This document shows, in pieces, positions 8,529 to 17,633 of a DNA stretch of 64,000 bases (position 1 is the first letter of the stretch; every line of letters begins with the position of its first letter). Source of the stretch: Pseudomonas veronii (GTDB lineage: Bacteria; Pseudomonadota; Gammaproteobacteria; Pseudomonadales; Pseudomonadaceae); the NCBI RefSeq assembly GCF_001439695.1, contig NZ_JYLL01000012.1:110938-174937 (forward strand), given 5' to 3'. Position numbers and translations under genes: made by a program. The notes under the pieces are model-generated. The model made no database searches. It was not told where the DNA came from and saw only the letters and a program-made list of their open reading frames with translations.

Positions 8529-9293
8529 ATGAAATCCAGTATAGCCAGTGCCATCCAGCGCTTTCGCCCCGGTATCGCGCCGACGTTGGTGGTGCTCGTG
8601 TTGCTGCCGCTGATGGTGGGCCTGGGGTTCTGGCAACTGTCGCGCGGCCATGAAAAACAGCTGATGGTGGACAGCTATGCCGAGCGCCGCACCGCTGAGC
8701 CGGTGGGCAGTGCCCAACTCGACAGCATGGCTGATCCGGCCTTCCGTCGCGTGCATCTGCGCGGTCAATTCGACGGCGAGCACAGTGTGTTGCTCGACAA
8801 CCGCATGCGTAATGGCAAGGCCGGCGTCGAGCTGCTGCAACCGTTTCACGACCAGGCCAGCGGCCTGTGGCTGCTGCTCAATCGCGGCTGGTTGCCCTGG
8901 CCGGATCGGCGCGCGCCGCCCGTCTTCAGCACGCCGGAACAGCCGGTGAATCTTGACGCCTGGGTGTATGTCGCGCCCGGCGAAACCTTCCAGTTGCACG
9001 CCGACCCGGCGACCGCGCACTGGCCGCGCCTGCTCACCGCGCTGCATCCGGCGACGTTGTGGGCCGAACTGGGGCGCAGCGGTTTTGCCTACGAACTGCG
9101 CGCCGAAGCCGGCCCCGGCACCTACGACACCACCTGGCCCATCGTTGCCATGGGCCCGGAAAAACACCTGGCCTATGCGGTGCAATGGTTCGCCATGGCG
9201 CTGGCGCTGCTCAGCCTTTACCTCTACCTCGGATGGCACAACGCAAAGGAGAAGCACCATGGGAGCGGCCATGAATCCACTCAACATGTCTGA
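8529..9293 (+). CDS. SURF1 family oxidase assembly protein
   Basis: A 254-aa protein with a membrane helix near each end (about 18-38 and 212-232) flanking a periplasmic domain, the standard SURF1/Shy1 topology. The N-terminal FRPGIAPTL...GFWQL and internal NRGWLPWP segments are typical. In bacteria SURF1 proteins supply or position heme a during assembly of aa3 oxidases. A GGGGAGGGG ribosome-binding site precedes the ATG. The next gene overlaps its 3' end by 35 bases. Confidence 0.9.
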   Translation: MKSSIASAIQRFRPGIAPTLVVLVLLPLMVGLGFWQLSRGHEKQLMVDSYAERRTAEPVGSAQLDSMADPAFRRVHLRGQFDGEHSVLLDNRMRNGKAGVELLQPFHDQASGLWLLLNRGWLPWPDRRAPPVFSTPEQPVNLDAWVYVAPGETFQLHADPATAHWPRLLTALHPATLWAELGRSGFAYELRAEAGPGTYDTTWPIVAMGPEKHLAYAVQWFAMALALLSLYLYLGWHNAKEKHHGSGHESTQHV

Positions 9294-9852
9294 TGCGCCA
9301 GCGACGCCCGACCGGCGCAAAGGCCGCTGGCAACTGATCCTGATCCTGCTGATGGTGATCGGCCCGATGGCGCTCGCCACCTTTATGTACAAACTGCAGT
9401 TCTGGGTGCCGGACAGTCGCAGTTACCACGGCGAACTGATCGGCAATGGCCAGACCCGCGCCGATATCGGCGTGCAGGCGGACGAACAGCGCTGGCAGTT
9501 GCTCGTCACCGCGCCCAGCGCCTGCGCCGCCGAGTGCCGGCAACTGGTGTACCTGGCGCGGCAGCTGCAGATCGGCCTCGGCCGCGATGCGTCCCGGGCC
9601 AGTCATGCCCTGGCCAGTGCACAGCCGGTCGGCGCCGATTACGAGGCCAGGCTCAAGGCCGAATACCCGCAATTGCAACGCTACCCGCTGGACCTGACGA
9701 CCTTCGGCAAAGCCGCTGCCGCACCGGGCGAGGCGCAACTGTGGATCGTCGATCCCCACGGCAACCTGGTGCTGCGCTACGACACGACGGTCAAGGGCAA
9801 GGACTTGCTCAACGACCTGCGCCAGTTGTTGAAACTGTCGAACATCGGATAA
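9259..9852 (+). CDS. Conserved membrane-anchored protein of the cox cluster (PA0111-like)
   Basis: A 197-aa protein with one N-terminal membrane helix (about 25-45) and a periplasmic domain. The domain contains a CAAEC pair and a late IVDPHGNLVLRY segment, which give it a distant thioredoxin/SCO look without a proven copper motif. The start at 9259 has AAGGAG seven bases upstream; ATGs at 9271 and 9286 are alternatives. It overlaps the SURF1 gene by 35 bases, suggesting translational coupling. Its place between SURF1 and ctaA suggests a role in oxidase or heme a assembly, but no function is established from sequence. Confidence 0.8.
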   Translation: MGAAMNPLNMSDAPATPDRRKGRWQLILILLMVIGPMALATFMYKLQFWVPDSRSYHGELIGNGQTRADIGVQADEQRWQLLVTAPSACAAECRQLVYLARQLQIGLGRDASRASHALASAQPVGADYEARLKAEYPQLQRYPLDLTTFGKAAAAPGEAQLWIVDPHGNLVLRYDTTVKGKDLLNDLRQLLKLSNIG

Positions 9853-9862
9853 GGGCATCGTT

Positions 9863-10942
9863 ATGGCCAAACCTGGATTTCGCCTCGCGCTGTTTGCCAC
9901 CTTGCTGGCGCTGATTGTCGTATTGCTCGGCGCCTATACGCGCCTGACCCACGCCGGCCTGGGTTGTCCGGATTGGCCGGGCTGCTACGGCTTTATCAGC
10001 GTGCCGCAAAGCGACGCCCAGTTGGCCCATGCCGAGCTGCATTTCCCGGACACGCCGGTGGAGGCCGACAAAGGCTGGAGCGAGATGGTCCATCGTTACT
10101 TTGCCGGCACCCTGGGCCTGCTGATCGTGCTGCTGGCGGCGCGCTCGTGGCGGCATCGGCGCGACCCCGGCCAGCCGGTGAAGTTGCCGCTGTTCCTGTT
10201 GGCGGTGGTGTTCGCCCAGGCGGCGTTCGGTATGTGGACGGTGACGCTCAAGCTCTGGCCGCAAGTGGTGACCGGGCATCTGTTGGGCGGCTTTGCGACC
10301 TTGAGCCTGTTGTTTCTGCTGACCCTGCGCCTGTCCGGTGTGCTGCCCGCGCTGATCGTGCCCAAGCGCCTGCAATATTGGGCCACCGCCGGCCTGGTGC
10401 TGGTGATCGGCCAGATCGCACTGGGCGGCTGGGTGAGTTCCAACTACGCGGCGGTGGCCTGTATCGATTTGCCCACCTGTCACGGCCAGTGGTGGCCGGC
10501 GGCGGACTTTGCCAATGGCTTCCACCTGACCCAGCACATCGGCCCCAATTACCTCGGCGGCCAGCTCGACAGCGACGCGCGCACGGCCATTCACCTGACC
10601 CACCGCATCGGCGCGCTGCTGGTCACCCTGGTATTGCTGGGCCTGGCCTGGCAGCTGCGCGCGGTGGGCATGACCCGGCTCGCGGGCCTGCTGCTGATCG
10701 CCCTGGCGGCACAGATCGGCCTGGGCCTGAGCAACGTGTATTTCCACCTGCCGCTGCCGGTGGCGGTCGGTCACAACGCCGGTGGCGCAGCCTTGTTGCT
10801 GACCCTGGTACTGGTCAATTACCACGCCCGTACCAGCCTGGTCCGGGTGCGCCGCCAGATGCCGTTCGGCTGGCGCTTCAGCCCGCGTAAACACGTATCG
10901 GGCCTTATCACCCTCAAAGGAGAGATGCCATGGCGACCTTGA
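9863..10942 (+). CDS. ctaA: Heme A synthase, COX15/CtaA family
   Basis: A 359-aa integral membrane protein with eight hydrophobic segments and four conserved heme-binding histidine positions of the COX15 family, including TRLTHAGLGCPDWPGCYG at the N-terminus, MVHRYFAG and THRIGA. It converts heme O to heme A for CoxA. Paired cysteines in GLGCPDWPGC and again in VACIDLPTC are the usual disulfide positions. Its end overlaps the ctaB start by 13 bases, so the two heme-pathway enzymes are probably co-translated. Confidence 0.95.
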   Translation: MAKPGFRLALFATLLALIVVLLGAYTRLTHAGLGCPDWPGCYGFISVPQSDAQLAHAELHFPDTPVEADKGWSEMVHRYFAGTLGLLIVLLAARSWRHRRDPGQPVKLPLFLLAVVFAQAAFGMWTVTLKLWPQVVTGHLLGGFATLSLLFLLTLRLSGVLPALIVPKRLQYWATAGLVLVIGQIALGGWVSSNYAAVACIDLPTCHGQWWPAADFANGFHLTQHIGPNYLGGQLDSDARTAIHLTHRIGALLVTLVLLGLAWQLRAVGMTRLAGLLLIALAAQIGLGLSNVYFHLPLPVAVGHNAGGAALLLTLVLVNYHARTSLVRVRRQMPFGWRFSPRKHVSGLITLKGEMPWRP

Positions 10943-11829
10943 TCGGCGCGCGTCACGGCCAGGCGATCTGGCGTGACTACCTGGAGCTGACCAAGCCGAA
11001 AGTGGTGGTGCTGATGCTCATCACCTCGCTGGTGGGCATGTTCCTCGCCACCCGCGCCGGGGTGCCGTGGGCGGTGCTGATCTTCGGCAACCTGGGGATC
11101 GCCCTGTGTGCCGGTGGCGCGGCGGTGGTCAACCACGTCGTCGATCGGCGCATTGATACGCTGATGGCGCGCACGCAAAAGCGCCCGATCGCTCAAGGGC
11201 GTGTATCGCCCGGGGCGGCGCTGGCCTTTGCTTTGTTTCTGGCTGTTGCCGGGTTGGCGCTGCTGCTGGCGTTCACCAACCCGCTGGCGGCCTGGCTGAC
11301 GCTGGCCTCGTTGCTCGGTTATGCGGTGATCTACACCGGCTTTCTCAAGCGCGCGACGCCGCAGAACATCGTCATCGGTGGCCTGGCCGGCGCGGCGCCG
11401 CCGCTGTTGGGCTGGGTTGCGGTCACCGGGCATGTCAGCGCCGAGCCGCTGCTGCTGGTGCTGATCATCTTCGCCTGGACCCCGCCGCACTTCTGGGCCC
11501 TGGCCATTCACCGCAAGGAGGAATACGCCAAGGCCGATATTCCGATGCTGCCGGTCACTCATGGCGAGCACTACACCAAGGTGCATATCCTGCTCTACAC
11601 CTGCGTCCTGCTGGCGGTGAGCCTGATGCCCTACGTCATCCATATGAGCGGCCTGCTGTACCTCGGATCTGCGCTGGTGTTGGGCGCACGCTTTCTGCAA
11701 TGGGCCTGGGTGCTGTACCGTGGCGCTCAGCCGCACGCGGCGATCAACACGTTCAAGTACTCTATCTGGTACCTGTTCCTGCTGTTTATCGCCCTGCTTG
11801 TAGACCACTACTTACTGTTGAACCTATGA
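10930..11829 (+). CDS. ctaB: Protoheme IX farnesyltransferase (heme O synthase)
   Basis: A 299-aa UbiA-superfamily membrane prenyltransferase that adds a farnesyl group to protoheme. The aspartate-rich substrate site appears as NHVVDRRID plus the following RTQKRP segment, and the second site as YTGFLKR. About nine membrane helices follow. An AAAGGAGAG ribosome-binding site precedes the ATG at 10930, which lies inside the ctaA gene. The stop overlaps the SCO start as ATGA. It works just upstream of CtaA in heme A synthesis. Confidence 0.95.
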   Translation: MATLIGARHGQAIWRDYLELTKPKVVVLMLITSLVGMFLATRAGVPWAVLIFGNLGIALCAGGAAVVNHVVDRRIDTLMARTQKRPIAQGRVSPGAALAFALFLAVAGLALLLAFTNPLAAWLTLASLLGYAVIYTGFLKRATPQNIVIGGLAGAAPPLLGWVAVTGHVSAEPLLLVLIIFAWTPPHFWALAIHRKEEYAKADIPMLPVTHGEHYTKVHILLYTCVLLAVSLMPYVIHMSGLLYLGSALVLGARFLQWAWVLYRGAQPHAAINTFKYSIWYLFLLFIALLVDHYLLLNL

Positions 11830-12461
11830 CCCGAACTCAAAAAACTGTCTTCATTCTGGTGGCCATTGTCGCGTTGATCATGGGCCTGACCGTCAACAAA
11901 GTGCTCTCGGGCAAGGGCCAGGGCGACCCGACCGCCTTGATCGATGCCGGCATCATCCTGCTGCCGCAAAGCCGCCAATTGCCGCCGGTGACCATGACCA
12001 ACCAGGACGGCCAGCCGGTGCTGGTCAACGAGTTGAAGGGTAAGTGGAGCCTGCTGTTCTTCGGCTACACCTTCTGCCCGGACATCTGCCCCACCACCCT
12101 CGCCCAACTGCGCCAGATCAAGAGCGAGTTGCCCAAAGAGGCTGTGGATAAGTTGCAGGTGATCCTGGTCAGCGTCGACCCGAACCGCGACACGCCGACT
12201 CAGCTCAAGCAATACCTGGGCTATTTCGACCCGCAATTCGAAGGCCTGACCGGCGCGAATGTGGACGATGTGCAGAAGGTGTCGAACGCGGTGAGCATCC
12301 CGTTCATTCCGGCGGACACGACCAAGCCGAACTACACGGTCGACCACAGCGGCAACCTCGCGCTGATCGGTCCGGATGGCACCCAGCGTGGGTTCATTCG
12401 TGCGCCGCTGAACAACCAGAAACTGGTGGCGCAGTTGCCAGGGCTGTTGCAGCGCAAATAA
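11826..12461 (+). CDS. SCO1/SenC family copper chaperone
   Basis: A 211-aa membrane-anchored thioredoxin-fold protein with one N-terminal helix (about 7-25). The copper site is intact: Cys84 and Cys88 in CPDIC and His174 in VDHSG. SCO proteins deliver copper or electrons to the CuA centre of CoxB. The ATG at 11826 overlaps the ctaB stop codon by four bases, which fixes the start and implies coupling. It is the last gene of the oxidase assembly block and is followed by a REPIN. Confidence 0.94.
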   Translation: MTRTQKTVFILVAIVALIMGLTVNKVLSGKGQGDPTALIDAGIILLPQSRQLPPVTMTNQDGQPVLVNELKGKWSLLFFGYTFCPDICPTTLAQLRQIKSELPKEAVDKLQVILVSVDPNRDTPTQLKQYLGYFDPQFEGLTGANVDDVQKVSNAVSIPFIPADTTKPNYTVDHSGNLALIGPDGTQRGFIRAPLNNQKLVAQLPGLLQRK

Positions 12462-12480
12462 CAGGCAACACAAAACACAG

Positions 12481-12570
12481 GTGGGAGGGGGCTTGCTCCC
12501 GATGGCGGTGGGTCAGTCAACGTATGCATCGACTGAACTGCCGCTATCGGGAGCAAGCCCCCTCCCACAT
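12481..12570. repeat. REPIN (paired inverted REP sequences)
   Basis: GTGGGAGGGGGCTTGCTCCCGAT at 12481 and its mirror ATCGGGAGCAAGCCCCCTCCCAC ending near 12569 flank about 45 bases that are themselves partly palindromic (GTCAGTC.../GACTGAAC). This is the inverted-pair arrangement of P. fluorescens-group REPINs. It lies between converging ends of the SCO gene and metQ and may terminate both transcripts. Confidence 0.88.
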
Positions 12571-12605
12571 TGTTTGATCTGCGGTGTGTTGGGGAGCGAG
12601 TCGGA

Positions 12606-13376
12606 TCAGAACGCTGGCTTGATCGCGCCTTTGTACTTCTCTTCGATGAACTTCTTCACTTCAGGCGTGTGCAGGGCTGCGACCAGCTTCTTCACGGCGT
12701 CCGAGTCTTTGTTGTCTTCGCGGGTCACCAGGATGTTCACGTAAGGCGAGTCGCTGCCTTCGATGACCAGAGCGTCCTTGGACGGGTCCAGTTTGGCTTC
12801 CAGCGCGTAGTTGGTGTTGATCAGCGCCAGGTCGACCTGGGTCAGCACGCGCGGCAACGTGGCGGCTTCCAGTTCGCGGAACTTGAGTTTTTTCGGGTTG
12901 GCGGTGATGTCCTTGATGGTCGACAGGATGTTGGTCGGGTCCTTCAGGGTGATCAGGTTGTGCTTGGCCAGCAGCAACAGCGCACGGCCGCCGTTGGTGG
13001 CGTCGTTCGGGATCACGACGTTGGCGCCGTCAGGCAGGTCGGCCAGGGTCTTGTACTTGCTGGAGTAAGCGCCCAGGGGCTCGAGGTGGACCGCGCCGAC
13101 GCTCACCAGGTGCGTGCCCTTGGCTTTGTTGAACTCATCCAGGTACGGCTGGTGCTGGAAGAAGTTGGCGTCCAGGCGCTTTTCGGCCACTTGTACGTTG
13201 GGCTGCACGTAGTCGGTGAAGACTTTGACCTGCAAGTCCACGCCCTCTTTGGCGAGTGCCGGCTTCACGAATTCGAGGATTTCCGCGTGGGGCACCGGCG
13301 AGGCGGCAACCGTGATGGTCTCGGCGTGGGCCGAAAACGCGGCGACGGCGGCGAAAGCAACCAGTAGTTTTTTCAT
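12606..13376 (-). CDS. metQ: Methionine ABC transporter substrate-binding protein
   Basis: A 256-aa periplasmic protein of the NlpA/MetQ family. The signal peptide ends near FSAHA (residue 18) and lacks a lipobox cysteine, so unlike E. coli MetQ it is probably soluble rather than lipidated. Core features include TITVAASPVPHAEILEF at the mature N-terminus and QVDLALINTNYA later. It binds methionine, probably including the D-isomer. The start at 13376 has AAGGAG upstream; a frame extending to 13400 is less likely. It is the third gene of metN-metI-metQ. Confidence 0.93.
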   Translation of the reverse strand: MKKLLVAFAAVAAFSAHAETITVAASPVPHAEILEFVKPALAKEGVDLQVKVFTDYVQPNVQVAEKRLDANFFQHQPYLDEFNKAKGTHLVSVGAVHLEPLGAYSSKYKTLADLPDGANVVIPNDATNGGRALLLLAKHNLITLKDPTNILSTIKDITANPKKLKFRELEAATLPRVLTQVDLALINTNYALEAKLDPSKDALVIEGSDSPYVNILVTREDNKDSDAVKKLVAALHTPEVKKFIEEKYKGAIKPAF

Positions 13377-13427
13377 CCAGCAAGCTCCTTGTTCGGGCAT
13401 TTATCGGCGTATAGCCGGCAATAGTCG

Positions 13428-14102
13428 TTATTTTCGAGAAAAATGCACCACCAGCTTGTCGCCGACGGTTTGCAGAATTTGCACCAGGATCAACAACAGC
13501 ACCACCGTGACGACCATCACATCGGTCTGGAAGCGCTGGTAGCCGAAACGGATGGCCAGGTCGCCCAGGCCGCCGGCACCGACGACGCCGGCCATGGCGG
13601 TGTAGGACACCAGTGTAATTGCCGTCACCGTAATCGCCGCGAAAATGCCGGGGCGGGCCTCAGGCAATAAAGCATGGGTGATGATCTGGCGCGTGCTGGC
13701 CCCCATGGACTGGGTGGCTTCGATGATGCCGCGGTCCACTTCACGCAGCGCGGTTTCCACCAGGCGCGCAAAGAACGGCGTTGCGCCCACGACCAGCGGC
13801 GGAATCGCACCGGCCACGCCCAGCGAGGTGCCGGTGATCAGCACGGTGAACGGGATCATCACGATCAACAGGATGATGAACGGCAGCGAGCGCAGGATGT
13901 TCACGCTCAGCGACAGCAACGCGTACAGGCCTTTTTGCTCGAACAGCTGGCGCGGGCTGCACAGAAACAGCAGCACGCCCAAGGGCAGGCCGAGCAGCAC
14001 GGTGAAGAACAGCGAACCGAACAGCATGGTCATGGTGTCGCCGGTGGCGAGCCAGATTTCGGACCAGTCGATATTGGCGAAGAAACTCATCAGGACTTCC
14101 AT
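13428..14102 (-). CDS. metI: Methionine ABC transporter permease
   Basis: A 224-aa inner-membrane permease with five hydrophobic segments and the binding-protein-dependent transport signature around EATQSMGASTRQI. The ATG at 14102 shares its first base with the metN stop codon (TAATG), so translation is probably coupled; an internal ATG at 14090 also has a plausible ribosome-binding site. It forms the channel that MetN energises. Confidence 0.93.
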   Translation of the reverse strand: MEVLMSFFANIDWSEIWLATGDTMTMLFGSLFFTVLLGLPLGVLLFLCSPRQLFEQKGLYALLSLSVNILRSLPFIILLIVMIPFTVLITGTSLGVAGAIPPLVVGATPFFARLVETALREVDRGIIEATQSMGASTRQIITHALLPEARPGIFAAITVTAITLVSYTAMAGVVGAGGLGDLAIRFGYQRFQTDVMVVTVVLLLILVQILQTVGDKLVVHFSRK

Positions 14103-15109
14103 TAGCGCAGCACCTCCATGTGGACGTCGGCGGCGGTGAAGCGGGCAAAGGCCGCTTCCATGTCACCGCCGGTGATGGCGAGGGTCAGTTGCCCGTAGGG
14201 GATGTCTTTGATGCGGTCGATACGCCCGGCGAGGATGCTGTAGTCCACACCCGTTTCGCGGGCGATGTTACCCAACAGCGGTGCGTAGGTCGCTTCGCCC
14301 TGGAACGTCAGGCGCACGATGCGGCCCGGTACATGGGCGAAGTCATCGCGCTGCTCGCTTTCGTCGACCTGATCGGCTTCCTGGACAAAGCGCTTGGTGG
14401 TCGGGTGCTTGGGGTGCAGGAACACGTCGGCCACCGAGCCTTGCTCGACGATCACGCCGGCATCCATCACGGCCACCTGGTCGCATACGCGGCGGATCAC
14501 GTCCATTTCGTGGGTGATCAGTACGATGGTGAGCTTCAACTCGCGGTTGATCTCGGCCAGCAGTTGCAACACCGAGGCGGTGGTCTGCGGGTCAAGGGCG
14601 CTGGTGGCTTCGTCGCACAGCAGGATTTTCGGCTTGGTCGCCAGGGCGCGGGCAATGCCGACGCGCTGCTTCTGGCCGCCGGACAGTTGCGCCGGGTACT
14701 TCTTGGCGTGGTCCGACAGGCCGACGCGCGCCAGCAGTTCGGCGACGCGCTGGTCGATGGCCTTGCGCGACAATTCGCCGGCCAGTGTCAGCGGCAGCGC
14801 CACGTTGTCGGCGACGGTCTTGGAGGCCAGCAGGTTGAAGTGCTGGAAAATCATCCCGACCTGCTGGCGGAAACGGCGCAGGCCGTTGGCATCCAGGGCC
14901 GTGACTTCTTCGCCATCGACGTTGATCTGCCCGCCGCTGGGTTGCTCGAGGCGATTGATCAGGCGCAACAAGGTACTTTTTCCCGCACCGGAGTGGCCAA
15001 TCAGACCAAACACCTGGCCGTTCTCGACGCGCAGGTTGGTGGGGTGAAGCGCGGGGATTTCCTTACCGGCGACGCGGTAGGTTTTATGGACGTTATGAAA
15101 CTCGATCAC
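14102..15109 (-). CDS. metN: Methionine ABC transporter ATP-binding protein
   Basis: A 335-aa ATPase. Walker A is GHSGAGKST (about 38-46), the signature is LSGGQKQR, and Walker B is ILLCDEATSA. The last 80 or so residues form the C-terminal ACT-like (NIL) domain that senses cytosolic methionine and inhibits transport in E. coli MetN. It is the first gene of the operon, with about 150 bases upstream before the katE leader. I see no SAM riboswitch-like structure there. Confidence 0.95.
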   Translation of the reverse strand: MIEFHNVHKTYRVAGKEIPALHPTNLRVENGQVFGLIGHSGAGKSTLLRLINRLEQPSGGQINVDGEEVTALDANGLRRFRQQVGMIFQHFNLLASKTVADNVALPLTLAGELSRKAIDQRVAELLARVGLSDHAKKYPAQLSGGQKQRVGIARALATKPKILLCDEATSALDPQTTASVLQLLAEINRELKLTIVLITHEMDVIRRVCDQVAVMDAGVIVEQGSVADVFLHPKHPTTKRFVQEADQVDESEQRDDFAHVPGRIVRLTFQGEATYAPLLGNIARETGVDYSILAGRIDRIKDIPYGQLTLAITGGDMEAAFARFTAADVHMEVLR

Positions 15110-15374
15110 GTAGCGAACCTTGTGGGGCGCATGGAAAAGGGATCAGCGGTTAGCCGGGCGCGCATTTTAGCCTGTCCGTATAGCGGTTCTTAGCATTTAT
15201 TTCGCATTCAACCAGTGATTTGGCAATAACGCGATCAAAGGTCATAAAAAAGGAACGGTGCAAATTCGTGTCAGTCACTACTTCAGCAACTCGATTTCCC
15301 GGGTGCCGTGCCTGGGGTTTTGCTCAAACGAGCCGGGGACCGCTCTGGCCACTTTGAATAAGGAGTTTTGTCTG

Positions 15375-17516
15375 ATGAGTACCCACAAGCCAGCCATCCC
15401 GCCGAAGAGTGAACTGGCGGGCACCGATACCCTGGACCGTGGCAACACCAACGCCAAGCTGCAGGCCCTGGAGGCATTCCGTAGCGACGCGACCGGCCAG
15501 GCGCTGCGTACCAACCAAGGCGTGAAGATTTCCGATAACCAGAACACCTTGAAAGTCGGTGCCCGCGGCCCCTCGCTGCTGGAAGACTTCATCATGCGTG
15601 AAAAAATCACGCATTTTGACCATGAACGTATCCCGGAGCGCATCGTGCATGCGCGCGGTACGGGCGCGCATGGCTATTTTCAGACCTATGAGAACCATTC
15701 GGCGCTGAGCAAGGCCGGTTTCCTGCGTAACCCCGAGCATAAAACGCCGGTGTTCGTGCGTTTTTCCACCGTGCAAGGCCCGCGTGGTTCGGGCGATACG
15801 GTGCGCGACGTGCGCGGTTTTGCCGTGAAGTTCTTCACCGAGGAAGGCAACTTCGACCTGGTGGGCAACAACATGCCGGTATTTTTCATTCAGGATGCGA
15901 TCAAGTTTCCTGACTTTGTGCATGCGGTAAAGCCTGAGCCGCACAATGAAATGCCTACCGGAGGCTCGGCCCACGATACGTTCTGGGATTTTGTCTCGCT
16001 GCAGCCGGAATCGGCGCACATGGTGATCTGGGCCATGTCTGACCGGGCTATTCCGAAAAGCCTGCGTGCCATGCAGGGGTTCGGTATTCACACCTTTCGC
16101 TTGATCAATACCGAAGGTAAATCGAGCTTCGTGAAATTCCACTGGCATCCAACAGTCGGCACCTGTTCCCTGGTGTGGGACGAAGCGCAAAAGCTTGCCG
16201 GTAAAGATACCGATTACCACCGTCGCGATCTGTGGGAAGCGATTGAGGGCGGTGACTACCCTGAGTGGGAGTTGGGTGTACAGATCGTTGCGCAAGAAGA
16301 CGAGCATAAGTTCGACTTCGACCTGCTCGATCCGACCAAGATCATCCCCGAAGAGTTGGTGCCGATTACGCCGCTGGGCAAGATGGTGCTTAACCGCAAC
16401 CCCGACAACTTCTTTGCCGAAGTCGAGCAAGTCGCCTTTTGCCCTGGCCATATCGTGCCGGGTATCGACTTCACCAACGACCCGCTACTGCAAGGCCGCC
16501 TGTTTTCCTACACGGATACCCAGATCAGCCGACTCGGTGGGCCGAACTTTCATGAGCTGCCGATCAATCGGCCTGTAGTGCCTTTCCATAATGGTCAGCG
16601 GGATGCCCAGCATCGTACTGTGATCGATAAGGGCCGGGCTGCGTATGAGCCGAATTCGATCGATGGCGGTTGGCCGAAAGAAACACCGCCCGCGGCTCAG
16701 GAGGGTGGTTTCGAAACCTATTACGAGCGCGTCGATGCCAACAAGGTGCGCGAGCGCAGTGAGTCGTTTGGCGATCACTTCTCCCAGGCCACGCTGTTTT
16801 TTAACAGCATGAGCCACCATGAGAAAGAGCACATCATTGCGGCCTACAGTTTTGAGTTGGGCAAGGTGGAGCGCGAGGTTATCCGTGCCCGTCAGGTCAA
16901 TGAGATTCTGGCCAACATCGACCTGGAACTGGCCAGGCGCGTTGCACAGAACCTGGGCCTGCCCGCACCGACCAAAGGCACGGTGCCGCCGCGCAAGGCG
17001 TCGGTGAAAGCGTCGCCGGCGTTGAGCCAGGTGAACCTGCTGTCGGGCGATATCAAAACGCGCAAAGTGGCGATTCTGGCGGCTGATGGTGTCGACGGCG
17101 CGGCAATTGCTGCATTGAAGAAAGCGCTGCAAGCCGAGGGCGCACACGCCAAGTTGCTCGGGCCGACCTCGGCGCCGGTCACCACGGCCGATGGCAAGCA
17201 TCTGGCGGTGGATGCGTCGATGGCAGGCCTGCCCTCGATTGCGTTTGATGCGGTGTTCGTGCCCGGCGGTAAGGCGTCGATCAAGGTGTTGAGTGGGGAC
17301 GGCGTGGCGTTGCACTACCTGCTGGAGGCCTACAAGCACCTGAAGGCGATTGCCGTGGCCAGTGACGCGCAGCCCTTGCTCGATCTGCTCAAGCTCGAGG
17401 CGGATGCGGGGTTGATCGTGGGGGCGGATGCCAAGGCGTTCAAGGCGTTCTTTAAAGCGATTGCCCAGCATCGGGTCTGGGATCGTGAGCCGAAGGCCAA
17501 GGCGGTTCCGGCTTAA
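15375..17516 (+). CDS. katE: Large-subunit monofunctional catalase (HPII type)
   Basis: A 713-aa clade 2 catalase that dismutates hydrogen peroxide. The catalytic histidine is near residue 93 (VHARG), and the heme tyrosine is Tyr379 in RLFSYTDT. The C-terminal 150 residues (about 560-713) form the extra flavodoxin/DJ-1-like domain found only in large catalases. An AGGAG nine bases upstream supports the ATG at 15375; an in-frame GTG at 15258 is less likely. It stands alone, with metN diverging upstream. RpoS control is usual for this class but not visible here. Confidence 0.95.
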   Translation: MSTHKPAIPPKSELAGTDTLDRGNTNAKLQALEAFRSDATGQALRTNQGVKISDNQNTLKVGARGPSLLEDFIMREKITHFDHERIPERIVHARGTGAHGYFQTYENHSALSKAGFLRNPEHKTPVFVRFSTVQGPRGSGDTVRDVRGFAVKFFTEEGNFDLVGNNMPVFFIQDAIKFPDFVHAVKPEPHNEMPTGGSAHDTFWDFVSLQPESAHMVIWAMSDRAIPKSLRAMQGFGIHTFRLINTEGKSSFVKFHWHPTVGTCSLVWDEAQKLAGKDTDYHRRDLWEAIEGGDYPEWELGVQIVAQEDEHKFDFDLLDPTKIIPEELVPITPLGKMVLNRNPDNFFAEVEQVAFCPGHIVPGIDFTNDPLLQGRLFSYTDTQISRLGGPNFHELPINRPVVPFHNGQRDAQHRTVIDKGRAAYEPNSIDGGWPKETPPAAQEGGFETYYERVDANKVRERSESFGDHFSQATLFFNSMSHHEKEHIIAAYSFELGKVEREVIRARQVNEILANIDLELARRVAQNLGLPAPTKGTVPPRKASVKASPALSQVNLLSGDIKTRKVAILAADGVDGAAIAALKKALQAEGAHAKLLGPTSAPVTTADGKHLAVDASMAGLPSIAFDAVFVPGGKASIKVLSGDGVALHYLLEAYKHLKAIAVASDAQPLLDLLKLEADAGLIVGADAKAFKAFFKAIAQHRVWDREPKAKAVPA

Positions 17517-17535
17517 GTCATCTGCTGTTGGTTAG

Positions 17536-17632
17536 ATCGCCATCGGGGGCAAGTCGAATCGTCGCACCGCCCCTCCCACACTTTGAATGTATTCACCGTT
17601 CAAAATGTGGGAGGGGGCTTGCCCCCGATGGC
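17536..17632. repeat. REP pair, asymmetric REPIN-like element
   Basis: A right arm TGTGGGAGGGGGCTTGCCC... ends at about 17632. The left arm (CCATCGGGGGCAAG, then CCCCTCCCACA) is interrupted by a 15-base insert, TCGAATCGTCGCACC. The two arms face each other across about 25 bases. The left arm is a different REP subtype from the right. It lies between the converging katE and lipoprotein genes. Confidence 0.8.
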
Positions 17633-17633
17633 T

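Noticed and set aside
15110..15257. A SAM or methionine riboswitch upstream of metN
   Set aside because: No kink-turn or multi-helix fold is apparent and the class is not usual for this operon in Pseudomonas.
17536..17632. Insertion sequence remnant
   Set aside because: No transposase fragment or target-site duplication; the arms match the REP family.
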